Assembly: GCF_000737865.1 (NCBI RefSeq)
Contig: NZ_CP007287.1
Location: 1,040,872-1,104,871 of the forward strand
Direction: 5' to 3'
Origin: Bifidobacterium coryneforme
Lineage (GTDB): Bacteria; Actinomycetota; Actinomycetes; Actinomycetales; Bifidobacteriaceae
DNA length: 64,000 nt
Below the pieces are notes generated by a model that was given only the letters and a program-made list of their open reading frames with translations, searched no databases and was not told where the DNA came from. A program made the position numbers and the translations under genes. This document shows positions 37,891 to 45,922 of this stretch, piece after piece (position 1 is the first letter of the stretch; every line of letters starts with the position of its first letter).

Positions 37891-38865
37891 ATGACAGACC
37901 ACGCAATACGCTCCGAGTCCCGCGAGCTACAGACCCTGTACCGCCCCCAGGCGGAGCAACTCGGCATGAAACTCCATCGCCTATCGGCAGGACTGGTGGG
38001 GCGGGTCGATAACGACATTTGCCGAGGTAGGTTCCAAGCCAATCCGGCGGGTCCATATTGCCTGGTCATATGGCATGACATCACCTTCCTGCGCGAGGTG
38101 AACTTCAGCGAGTACTCCATGACCGATTACGCCTGCCTGACCATGGACGAGAGCCCGGCATCCAATGCCTGCCCTTATGGAGTGCAACCGTTTACGATGC
38201 AGGAAGGCAATATGGTTTCTCTGGTCCAACAGGCGGGATCAGTCACCTACCGCATACCGGCGGGCTCACGCTCGCTGACCCGGAGTATCTGCATCCTGCC
38301 CGAGTATTTCATGGAGCTGGAAAGCCAGTGGCCCGGCCAGGTCAAGGGACTCTTCGACACCTTCGTCCAACCCTGGCCGTCCGATATTGCCCTGGCAGCT
38401 TCAACCGCCCTGTCGACATTCGCCCCCGGAAGACCTGACCAGACGGAGTTCCTCATAAAAGCACACATCGACCTCCTCCTGGCAAGGCTGGCCCAAACTT
38501 CCTCCGCCTTGGCGCATAGCCACGAATCGTCACGCGACCAGGACCTGGTCCAACAGGTCAAAACCCACATCCAAACCCACCTGGGCGGCGACCTCTCCCT
38601 CGAACAGATAGCCCGGTCCCTGTATGTAGGACGAACACGTTTATGTCTCGCCTTCAGGAGTCAGACCGGCACAAGTCTGGCCAGGTACATCAGAGAGCGA
38701 AGAATGAACCGGGCCCGCCATCTCCTCTCGTCCACCGAGGAGGACGTTGCCTGGATTGGACGGCAGGTCGGATACGAGCGCCCCAGCTCATTCAGCGCGG
38801 CTTTCACCCGGGAAACCGGAGTTGCCCCAATCGTTTGGCGCGAGTTGAGCAATCGCAGCAATTGA
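37891..38865 (+). CDS. AraC-family transcriptional regulator
   Basis: A 324-residue regulator. The C-terminal part (about 220-320) carries two HTH motifs: LSLEQIARSLYVGRTRLCLAF and DVAWIGRQVGYERPSSFSAAF, then TRETGVAPIVWRE. The N-terminal ligand domain is unassigned. AGGTGAG precedes the ATG. It is divergent from the two ABC genes across about 180 bases, so it most likely controls them; in other bacteria such AraC/ABC pairs respond to a siderophore or peptide carried by the transporter (inference). Confidence 0.9.
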   Translation: MTDHAIRSESRELQTLYRPQAEQLGMKLHRLSAGLVGRVDNDICRGRFQANPAGPYCLVIWHDITFLREVNFSEYSMTDYACLTMDESPASNACPYGVQPFTMQEGNMVSLVQQAGSVTYRIPAGSRSLTRSICILPEYFMELESQWPGQVKGLFDTFVQPWPSDIALAASTALSTFAPGRPDQTEFLIKAHIDLLLARLAQTSSALAHSHESSRDQDLVQQVKTHIQTHLGGDLSLEQIARSLYVGRTRLCLAFRSQTGTSLARYIRERRMNRARHLLSSTEEDVAWIGRQVGYERPSSFSAAFTRETGVAPIVWRELSNRSN

Positions 38866-38884
38866 GCTCGCTGCAAGCGCTGCA

Positions 38885-39099
38885 TCCGCTTGGCAGAGGG
38901 GAATCATCTCACGTTCCTCCTCCCTGTAGAACAGGTTCATGTTGCTCTGCATGGAAACAAGGGGTCCATCCGTGGACTGCCGCAACGAACTGGGTTTTCT
39001 CGAACTGCCAGGCGTACGTGGCGCTCGCTCCCAGATAGCGCGCATCTTTGCCCGCCTTCACCAGCTCATGCAGGGCCCCCGCGGTCTCTTCTTCTGCGC
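38885..39099 (-). pseudogene. Remnant of an aldo/keto reductase
   Basis: On the minus strand one frame reads ETAGALHELVKAGKDARYLG and then SATYAWQFEKTQFVAAVHGW. After a frame change the next reads VSMQSNMNLFYREEEREMIP followed by LCQAD. Together they match the middle of YajO/YhdN-type aldo/keto reductases (ALHDLVKAGKARYIGAS..., SMQNHYNLLYREEEREM...). The catalytic N-terminus and the C-terminus are missing. The frame break and both truncations mark it as non-functional. Confidence 0.75.
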
Positions 39100-39115
39100 A
39101 TAACAGCTGCGCTTA

Positions 39116-39712
39116 TTAGTGCTTATCCGCGATAACCGAGCTCAGCCTCTGCCAGGTTCTCGCGCTTTTCAAAATGAGCGCGCGGCCGGAAAAACTCGAC
39201 CAAAATCTGGTCCGCTCCACTTCATCGACGATGGCTCCCTGGGTCGAGGGATCATCGCAATAGCAGACTTCACCTTTTGCGTTCGATACTCGAGTGCCAC
39301 GGAATACGACCAAGTGTCCGCCTTTTGCACTTGGGGTTATTGGGAAGTTGCAGGACACGGAAACAATCGGAGTGATTTGGACTGCAGGTAGACTCTCCAA
39401 AAAACCAATCGATGCTTCAGGGAAAACCTCACCATCCAAGCCATAGGAACGTCCCAATTCAAGAAGACCCCGCAGTATCCACCCTTTCGCAGCATCATAG
39501 GCTCCGCTCTCAATCCCCTCAGCCAACAAGGCATCAAGAGTCGGTACAGGAAGCCCTTCGGCATCCAGAATCGTCTGGATACATGCCAGACCGCAACAGT
39601 TGTCTTCCCACTCCAGTCGCGACAGCGTCGCTCCACCGGGCAAGACGATGTCTCGAAGCAGAGCATGTTGCGGATATCGATGAGACTCCAAAACCGTACC
39701 GGGTATGGTCAC
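39116..39712 (-). CDS. C39-like papain-fold cysteine peptidase domain protein
   Basis: About 198 residues with a papain-like core: the catalytic Cys segment WEDNCCGLACIQTILDAEG, a histidine in KGGHLVVFRGTRV and the acidic partner in VCYCDDPSTQG. This matches Peptidase_C39_2-type domains. No membrane or ABC domain is attached. AAGGAG lies six bases before a GTG at 39712; the frame is open to an ATG at 39814 that lacks a good site. No precursor peptide or transporter gene is adjacent, so its substrate is unknown. Confidence 0.7.
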   Translation of the reverse strand: MTIPGTVLESHRYPQHALLRDIVLPGGATLSRLEWEDNCCGLACIQTILDAEGLPVPTLDALLAEGIESGAYDAAKGWILRGLLELGRSYGLDGEVFPEASIGFLESLPAVQITPIVSVSCNFPITPSAKGGHLVVFRGTRVSNAKGEVCYCDDPSTQGAIVDEVERTRFWSSFSGRALILKSARTWQRLSSVIADKH

Positions 39713-40126
39713 TTCGTACTCCTTTGCCAGGCCCCCTCTTCGCCCCACAAGCCTGGACCGAAATACAGCGTGCCAGTGCCAAACAGCTGCGTACAATATG
39801 CAAGCGTCTCTCATTACTTCACCAATTCAATATCATTATTGCCTGTTTCACGACAACTTGGCATAAAGACACAAATCCTACGGATCCGTGAAGCACCTTG
39901 TACTCCTACTAGCAAGACCAAGCTAGGCAGTGAGTTCAGAGGCTGGTCGAATCGCAATCATGCGGAAGACATTTTAGAGCCCCTCCTCAGCTCAGTTCCC
40001 GGAAACCTCACTGAGCCAGACCGGGGCTGGACAGGTACACAACTCTTGCGATACTGAAGATATGACACGGAAGACCAGGCCAACCGACAATGGTCACAGA
40101 CTCCAATCGCAGGGTAAGGCTCAACC
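39713..40126. other. Intergenic region with a hairpin upstream of the ADP-ribosylglycohydrolase operon
   Basis: Apart from the possible N-terminal extension of the C39 gene (to 39814) I see no gene. GCTCAGT/ACTGAGC (39990-40016) is a perfect 7-bp stem with a 13-base loop. It lies in the probable leader or promoter region of the plus-strand operon. No known riboswitch signature was recognised. Confidence 0.4.
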
Positions 40127-41167
40127 ATGACAACATGTGACAGCCAGACCATGGACCGGGCGCTGGGGGCGCTGTCCGGCCTTTCGCTTGGCGACGCCCT
40201 GGGTATGCCCACCCAGAGCATGAGCGACCAGGACATCAAAACGACCTACGGGCGCATCTCGACCCTGCGCGATGCGGTGCACGAGCAACCCATCGTTCCT
40301 GACATGCCAGCCGGGTCAGTTACGGACGACACCGATCAGGCCCTCATCGTGGCTGACCTGCTCATCCAGGGCGAAGGCCATATCGACCCCCAGACCTTTG
40401 CTCAGAGCCTGCTGCGCTGGGAGGACAGCATGCGAGCCCGTGGATCCCACGACCTACTGGGCCCATCCACCAAGCTTGCCTTGGAGGAGGTACGGGCCGG
40501 AGCTGACATTGCAAGCACCGGCAAAACCGGCTGCACCAACGGTGCCGCCATGCGCGTGACACCCGTGGGCATCGCCACACCAATCAAGGGCGACACGGAC
40601 CGATTCGCCCGGCACGTATACGAGTCCTGCCAGGTCACCCATGACACTCTCCCCGGCTTCCAGGGAGCGGCCCTGGTCGCTGCAGTCGTAAGCTACGGGA
40701 TAGATGGAGCAGACACTCATCAGGCGCTTCAGTCGGCGCTCACCGCAGTGTCCGGTATGCAGGTTCCGGCAGCGTGGAGCCCCAAGGCCAACGTACTGAC
40801 CCGTGCACGAATCTCCATGGACCTGGCCCAGGCCAGCGCTTCGATCAGCAACGACGAGTTCGAGGACCGGCTACGCGCGGAGTGCGGCAGCTCCGTGGAA
40901 GCCAACGAGTCCGTGCCGGCGGCCTTCGCGCTGGCATGGAGGTTCGCGGAAAAGCCCACGGAAGCACTTCTTAGCGCAGCCAACCTGGGTGGCGATACGG
41001 ATACCATTGCCGCCATGACCGGTGCCATGCTCGGGGCCTGCAACGGTGTCGGCGGTTTCCCCAAAGACCTCCTTGACCAGGTGGAATCCGTGTCCAAGCT
41101 CGACCTGGCACCCATCGCCCGGCGGCTGGTGAACCTGCGGAGTCGCCAGGACGGGCGGGCAGAGTAA
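40127..41167 (+). CDS. ADP-ribosylglycohydrolase family protein
   Basis: DraG/ARH-like hydrolase of 346 residues that cleaves ADP-ribosyl or related N-glycosidic bonds. The binuclear Mg2+ ligands are visible: GALSGLSLGDALGMPTQSM, SVTDDTDQALIVADLL (DDTD) and the C-terminal NLGGDTDTIAAMTGAMLGA. It opens a four-gene cluster and ends two bases before the kinase gene. With a sugar kinase, a nucleobase-type permease and a cysteine hydrolase behind it, a role in nucleoside or ADP-ribose-like salvage is likely (inference). Confidence 0.92.
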   Translation: MTTCDSQTMDRALGALSGLSLGDALGMPTQSMSDQDIKTTYGRISTLRDAVHEQPIVPDMPAGSVTDDTDQALIVADLLIQGEGHIDPQTFAQSLLRWEDSMRARGSHDLLGPSTKLALEEVRAGADIASTGKTGCTNGAAMRVTPVGIATPIKGDTDRFARHVYESCQVTHDTLPGFQGAALVAAVVSYGIDGADTHQALQSALTAVSGMQVPAAWSPKANVLTRARISMDLAQASASISNDEFEDRLRAECGSSVEANESVPAAFALAWRFAEKPTEALLSAANLGGDTDTIAAMTGAMLGACNGVGGFPKDLLDQVESVSKLDLAPIARRLVNLRSRQDGRAE

Positions 41168-41169
41168 CC

Positions 41170-42141
41170 ATGGGCAATGTCATATCTTTGGGCCAGATCG
41201 TGGTGGATACCACCCTGCGAGTGCCAAGTGTTCCTGTCGCTGGTGAAGACATCTTTGCCTCCAGTTCCTCCCAGCAGGTGGGTGGTGGTTACAACCTTCT
41301 CCACGCTGTACGACAGATGGGACAGCAGGCCTGCTTCGCCGGACTTCTGGGAACCGGACCCAATGCCGCACTCATCCGTAAGACCTTGGAAGACGAGGAC
41401 ATCAAGCATATTGGCGCAACCCGCCTTGACTGCGACAACGGTTTCTCCATCGCCCTCACAGACAATCAGGCAGAACGCACCTTCATCTCCGTGCGCGGTG
41501 CCGAAGCGGAGGGCGACCCCGAAGCCTTCGACCAGGTAGACCCCGAGCCCGCGGACGTGGTGTATCTCAGCGGGTACACCTTGGTGCACCGTACTGCCCA
41601 GGCGCTGCTCCGATTTCTTCAATCCCACCCAGGCCCAAGGCGTTTCACAACGATTTTCGATGCCTCACCCGTGTTCGGGCAGGCCGAAGACAAGGCAGTG
41701 GTGCGAGCCCTGGTGGGCTACTTCCCCATCTGGTCCTGCAACCTTCGAGAAGCGCCAATCATCGCACGGAAAATCGGGATGGAATGGCCTGACGATACAG
41801 ACGGAGGGGAAGACGGCGCCCCGGAGGCCTACCTGCGCCTGTCCCAAGCCCTTGGATCGACTCTGATTGTGCACGTCGGTCCCCACGGTGCCTGGCTCTG
41901 TCAGGACGACCAGGTCCGACACATACCCGGCTTCCCCGTCACTCCGGTGGACACCAATGGGGCAGGCGACTGCCATGCTGGAGTTCTCTGTGCGCTACTG
42001 AGCAAGGGGGTGCCCCTGTCCGACGCAATCTCCTACGCCAATGCAGCCGCGGCCTTGTCCGTGACGAAAACCGGCCCGGCCACCTGCCCCACACCACAGG
42101 AAATCCAGGACTTCACCAATACCAACACGACATGCGCCTGA
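41170..42141 (+). CDS. PfkB-family sugar/nucleoside kinase
   Basis: Ribokinase-fold kinase of 323 residues. The N-terminal substrate motif is SSQQVGGGYNLLHAVRQMGQ and the C-terminal anion hole is DTNGAGDCHAGVLCALLSKG, with Asp as catalytic base. It differs from the rbsK product in the same window, so it probably acts on another substrate, perhaps the sugar or nucleoside released by the preceding hydrolase. It is two bases downstream of that hydrolase gene. Confidence 0.88.
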   Translation: MGNVISLGQIVVDTTLRVPSVPVAGEDIFASSSSQQVGGGYNLLHAVRQMGQQACFAGLLGTGPNAALIRKTLEDEDIKHIGATRLDCDNGFSIALTDNQAERTFISVRGAEAEGDPEAFDQVDPEPADVVYLSGYTLVHRTAQALLRFLQSHPGPRRFTTIFDASPVFGQAEDKAVVRALVGYFPIWSCNLREAPIIARKIGMEWPDDTDGGEDGAPEAYLRLSQALGSTLIVHVGPHGAWLCQDDQVRHIPGFPVTPVDTNGAGDCHAGVLCALLSKGVPLSDAISYANAAAALSVTKTGPATCPTPQEIQDFTNTNTTCA

Positions 42142-42179
42142 CAATCCGGCAACGAGCACCACACGAATAAGGAAGCAAC

Positions 42180-43673
42180 ATGAATGAGCGCAATGCATCA
42201 AGAGAAGGGACCGGCAAAGCCTCAGCCCTAAGCGTTGAGGCCCAAGGCATCGACACCATCGCCGAGTCCGAGCGCAAGGGCAAGCCCTCAAGCCTCTTCT
42301 GGCCCTGGTTCTCCGCCAACATCTCGGTGCTGGCCATGTCCTATGGAGCCTGGGCGCTGGGATTCGGCATCTCCTTCTGGCAGGCCACATTGACCACCAT
42401 CGCAGGTGTCGTCATCTCCTTCCTGCTTGTTGGCATCATCTCCATTGCAGGCAAGCGCGGCAACGCTCCGACCATGGTCCTCACCCGGGCCATTTTCGGC
42501 GTGAAGGGCGCCAAGGTGCCGTCCGCCATGTCATGGATAGCGACACTGGGCTGGGAGATATCCTTGACGACCACGGCTGTGCTGGCATCGTCTTCGACCA
42601 TTGAAAAGCTGGGCTGGGGTTCAGGGGCAAGCCCCAAAATCATCTCAACCTTGGTAATCACCGGGCTGGTTGTGGTTGCGGGCATCTACGGATATGACCT
42701 GATCATGCGTCTTCAGCAGGTCATCACCATCGTCACCGCCATCGTGATTGCTGGCTTCTTCATCATCGGCTGGGGCAATATCGACTTCTCGGCAATCTCC
42801 TCCGCCCAATCCGGCTCACTGCCCGCCATGCTGGGCTGCTGCTTCTTCGTCATGACAGGCTTCGGCCTGGGGTGGGTCAACATCGCGGCGGACTACTCCC
42901 GGTACCTGCCTCATAGCGCCTCCAACACCGGAATCGTCGCCTGGACAACCTTCAGCGCATCCATCGCCAACATCTTCCTCATCGTCTACGGCCTGCTCCT
43001 CGCCATCTCCAACGGGGCCCTGTCCGAAAACGTAGGCAACGATCCCATCGGCGCCATGGCCAGTGTATTGCCCACCTGGTATCTGATCCCATTCACCATC
43101 GTCTCGGTGCTGGGGCTGATGTCAGGGGCCATCATGGATAACTACTCCAACGGTCTGGCCCTGCTCTCCTTCGGCATCCGGCTCCCCCGGACACTCGCGG
43201 CAGCCATCACCGCCGTACTCACCGTGATCGGCGTAGTCTACGTGACCTTCTTCTCCTCCACGTTCATCGGCCCCTTCCAAGGGTTCCTGATTACGCTCGG
43301 CGTACCCATGGCCGCCTGGGCAGGCATGTTCGTGGCCGACGTACTGCTCCGCCAGAAGGACTATGACACCACCGACCTCTACCGCCCCGAAGGACGATAC
43401 GGCTCGTGGAACATCACCGCTTTTGCCATCCTTGCCATCGCCACCTTCCTCGGATGGGGACTGGTGGTGAACTCTGCAGCCAGCTGGCTCAACTGGCAGG
43501 GCTACCTCCTGGGCCCCATCGGAGGCAAGGACGGGACCTGGGCGGCAGCAAATCTGGGTGTCATCGTAGCCTTGGCTGTCGGATTCCTGGGGACTCTCCT
43601 CTTCCAGAAGGGCGGCGTCCGCCGTCAGGAGGGCATCCGGGAGCCGGCCGAATCTACTAAAACCACTGACTGA
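42180..43673 (+). CDS. NCS1-family purine/cytosine permease
   Basis: Cation-coupled nucleobase or nucleoside importer of 497 residues with about 12 membrane helices. A polar 45-residue N-terminus precedes LFWPWFSANISVLAMSYGAW, the NCS1 helix-1 signature with conserved Asn. Further family marks are LGWVNIAADYSRYLP and the terminal segment after DVLLRQKDYDTTDLYRP. AAGGAAG lies before the ATG. The cluster context suggests it brings in the substrate processed by the adjacent kinase and hydrolases. Confidence 0.9.
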   Translation: MNERNASREGTGKASALSVEAQGIDTIAESERKGKPSSLFWPWFSANISVLAMSYGAWALGFGISFWQATLTTIAGVVISFLLVGIISIAGKRGNAPTMVLTRAIFGVKGAKVPSAMSWIATLGWEISLTTTAVLASSSTIEKLGWGSGASPKIISTLVITGLVVVAGIYGYDLIMRLQQVITIVTAIVIAGFFIIGWGNIDFSAISSAQSGSLPAMLGCCFFVMTGFGLGWVNIAADYSRYLPHSASNTGIVAWTTFSASIANIFLIVYGLLLAISNGALSENVGNDPIGAMASVLPTWYLIPFTIVSVLGLMSGAIMDNYSNGLALLSFGIRLPRTLAAAITAVLTVIGVVYVTFFSSTFIGPFQGFLITLGVPMAAWAGMFVADVLLRQKDYDTTDLYRPEGRYGSWNITAFAILAIATFLGWGLVVNSAASWLNWQGYLLGPIGGKDGTWAAANLGVIVALAVGFLGTLLFQKGGVRRQEGIREPAESTKTTD

Positions 43674-43681
43674 AGTTGAAA

Positions 43682-43713
43682 ACGCAGAGGGATGTGTTCC
43701 GCACCCTCTGCGT
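43682..43713 (+). promoter_or_regulatory. Intercistronic hairpin between the permease and cysteine-hydrolase genes
   Basis: ACGCAGAGGG and CCCTCTGCGT form a perfect 10-bp stem with a 12-base loop. There is no T-run and the next ribosome-binding site follows at once, so it may stabilise or partly attenuate the transcript. Confidence 0.6.
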
Positions 43714-43727
43714 GAAAGGAAACAGCC

Positions 43728-44291
43728 ATGATCAATGACGACGAATGGCTGGTGGTCATTGACCGCCAGGAGGTATTCGCTCACAATGAGTGGTCCCGTT
43801 GGGCCTGCTCCGACGGCGCCTACTATCAGACTGACAACAATTACACCCGCCTCGCCAAGGCATACGGTAACCGCGTTGCCTACACCAGATACATTGCACC
43901 GCAACCGCCAAAAGGTGCCTGGGTGGAATACATGAAGGTCTGGTCGGAATTTCTGGTGGCCCCCGACGATCCCATGTACGACCTCACACCTGAGACCGCT
44001 GAACTTGCCAAGGGACATCCAATCGTCTCACTCAGCACTTACGGCAAGTGGGGACCTGAATTGCAGGCGGCTGTGGAGGGAACCCAGAAGATAGCCCTTT
44101 GTGGTGTTGCCACTGATGCCTGTGTGTTGCAGACAGCCTTGGCGGCCGCAGATCAAGGCATTGCCGTTCGGTTGGCGGCCGATGCCTGCGCCGGATCTAC
44201 GTTGGAAAATCACAAACTGGCACTCGATACGATGGCCCTGTTCACACCGTTAATCACCATCACAGATACCGACTCGCTGCTAGCAGACTAA
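43728..44291 (+). CDS. Isochorismatase-family cysteine hydrolase
   Basis: A 187-residue hydrolase of the nicotinamidase/isochorismatase superfamily. The catalytic Asp is in WLVVIDRQEVFAH, the Lys probably in LSTYGKWGPELQ, and the Cys in ALCGVATDACVLQTALAAA, giving the D-K-C triad. AAAGGAAA precedes the ATG. As the last gene of the cluster it may deaminate or hydrolyse an amide from the released base, for example nicotinamide, but specificity is not readable. Confidence 0.88.
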   Translation: MINDDEWLVVIDRQEVFAHNEWSRWACSDGAYYQTDNNYTRLAKAYGNRVAYTRYIAPQPPKGAWVEYMKVWSEFLVAPDDPMYDLTPETAELAKGHPIVSLSTYGKWGPELQAAVEGTQKIALCGVATDACVLQTALAAADQGIAVRLAADACAGSTLENHKLALDTMALFTPLITITDTDSLLAD

Positions 44292-44627
44292 TCTCAGGCA
44301 CTTCCACTAGTATAACGTTCACCTTATTCCTCAGAACTTCGTAGCATCTTTACCTCATGACCACGCTCCTCCGATAGCGTTTGCGAATAGTAACTGGTTC
44401 AGTACCGGCATAAACAACCCTGACTCGTTGACATTGATCGCTCTAATCACTGCCAGTTATGTCAACGAGGCAAGCAGGGTCTCTTCAACCTCATCCAGTC
44501 GTTGTACAGCAAATCATGAGTTCATAACCAGATAGAGTCGCATACGCTCTAAAACAAACACCAGGTTTAACAAGGTTCTTAAGTAAACATCCTTCCCCGA
44601 TACTCTTCGAAACCTAAAAGCTGTATA
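44292..44627. other. AT-rich boundary region of the accessory island, with a spaced inverted repeat
   Basis: No gene. CTCGTTGACAT (44424-44434) is repeated in inverse as ATGTCAACGAG (44459-44469), 11 bp perfect with a 24-base spacer. Base composition drops here relative to the gene before, marking the left edge of the foreign-looking segment. I could not find a copy of the tRNA-Arg 3' end in it. Confidence 0.5.
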
Positions 44628-45485
44628 ATGCAATTTGACATTGATGGTCTATCTGCTTTCTTTGTTCCTGCCGCGGCTACAGCTGCGTCATTCTTCTTGC
44701 ATAGACAAGAGCTAAAGGAGAGAATCTTGAACGCAGCAAGAGTACTGCTCAACTTCTTCGGTTCTGGTTCTAGCACCATAAGATTCAGGGATTTGATTAA
44801 TGCGTATGCCGAGGTTTCCAGATTCTTTTCCGAAGCAAAAGCAGATGGTGACGAGAAGGCTTCAATAGTAGTCGAGTGGCTGCCCAATCTATGGGACTGT
44901 ATCGCGCAAGCATTTGATGGGTGCGCCGAGTATGTTGGACCGTACATGGGGGTGGAATTCTCCAGCCAATGTCGAATGTCTCTATTGATTGCTGAAGAGA
45001 TGTTGGACGGGAAGACCAGTACTTATTCTGCTATACGAAGAGAGAAAGTCAAGCAGCTCCTGGATTCTCTACCGGACGAGCTGGATCAACTTTCACTTCC
45101 ACAAGAACTTCACTTATATGTTCTCCGGCTGGCTCGAGAAGTCCGAGTTGCCCTCGACGAATACGCCATTACCGGCGATTTCAAACTGGACGCTGCGTTC
45201 TCTCGTTTGCAGTCCCAGCTTTTCGTTGTTGCTACGCACCTACCGAATGAAACACAACAGAACCGATTCGTCCAATTCCTCACAGACAAATTCATCCCTT
45301 GCATGACCGCGCTTAGTCTCACCATCACAAGCGCTTCTGAGGGGATGAATCTGAAGAGCATGATTGCTCAGCAGATTCAGAGCTCTGCGCTGCAAACGAG
45401 CACTTCATCATCACCACCTAGAATTCCTCAACTCGATCCTTGGACAGAGCAATATAACTCTGATCCCGAGTCTGACGAAACTTAG
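44628..45485 (+). CDS. Membrane-anchored accessory protein of unknown function
   Basis: A 285-residue protein with no recognised domain. Residues 9-25 are hydrophobic (SAFFVPAAATAASFFLHR), followed by a mostly helical soluble part. Nucleotides 44620-44700 are clearly related to the short hydrophobic ORFs at 50181 and 52278 (shared CTGTATAATG, TTTGACATTG and CATTCTTCTT blocks), but here the frame continues instead of stopping after 31 codons. Codon use is more AT-rich than in the chromosome around it. It precedes the basic phage protein and abiH genes. Confidence 0.6.
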   Translation: MQFDIDGLSAFFVPAAATAASFFLHRQELKERILNAARVLLNFFGSGSSTIRFRDLINAYAEVSRFFSEAKADGDEKASIVVEWLPNLWDCIAQAFDGCAEYVGPYMGVEFSSQCRMSLLIAEEMLDGKTSTYSAIRREKVKQLLDSLPDELDQLSLPQELHLYVLRLAREVRVALDEYAITGDFKLDAAFSRLQSQLFVVATHLPNETQQNRFVQFLTDKFIPCMTALSLTITSASEGMNLKSMIAQQIQSSALQTSTSSSPPRIPQLDPWTEQYNSDPESDET

Positions 45486-45670
45486 TTTTAAACTTCCTAC
45501 AGCCAAACACACCTAAATCACCCTGGCTCTTCATAAGCACCTTATCGAAGGCCTCACGCACCTTGTCAGAGAACAAGACCGAACCCAAAAGAAGCCAGAA
45601 AACGCAAATACAGTGATGCAAAAAGCAAGGACCTGGTGCTTTCCATCTCTGATAAGGATTGAGGCAGCGG

Positions 45671-45922
45671 ATGAAATACGGTATGCGCCCCCGTCCCCGG
45701 CGCTCGTTCAAGGCCCGCACCACGGCTAAGTGGAAGAGGCAGGCGAAGAAGGCCCTCATACCCGGGTACGGGAAGAAGGGCATAGGCTGGGTCAGGAACC
45801 CGAGGAAGGCCGCCTACAACAATCGGCAGCGCAGAATGGCCTGGCTAGAAAATGTGGATAAGTCAGCTTATATAGCATCTGAAGCCATCGAAGGAATAGG
45901 AGGCAATTTTGTTGTCAGATAG
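45671..45922 (+). CDS. Small basic mobile-element protein
   Basis: An 83-residue, strongly basic protein. The core PGYGKKGIGWVRNPRKAAYN resembles short proteins often seen on Gram-positive prophages and integrative elements (PGYGKKGMGW..PKKAxYN); their function is unknown. GAGG lies six bases before the ATG at 45671. Its end overlaps the start of abiH, suggesting one transcript. Confidence 0.65.
   Translation: MKYGMRPRPRRSFKARTTAKWKRQAKKALIPGYGKKGIGWVRNPRKAAYNNRQRRMAWLENVDKSAYIASEAIEGIGGNFVVR

Noticed and set aside
45418-45783. Minus-strand 121-codon frame antisense to the ends of two island genes
   Set aside because: It has no ribosome-binding site, and both ends lie antisense to better supported genes; the middle is plausible but unsupported.
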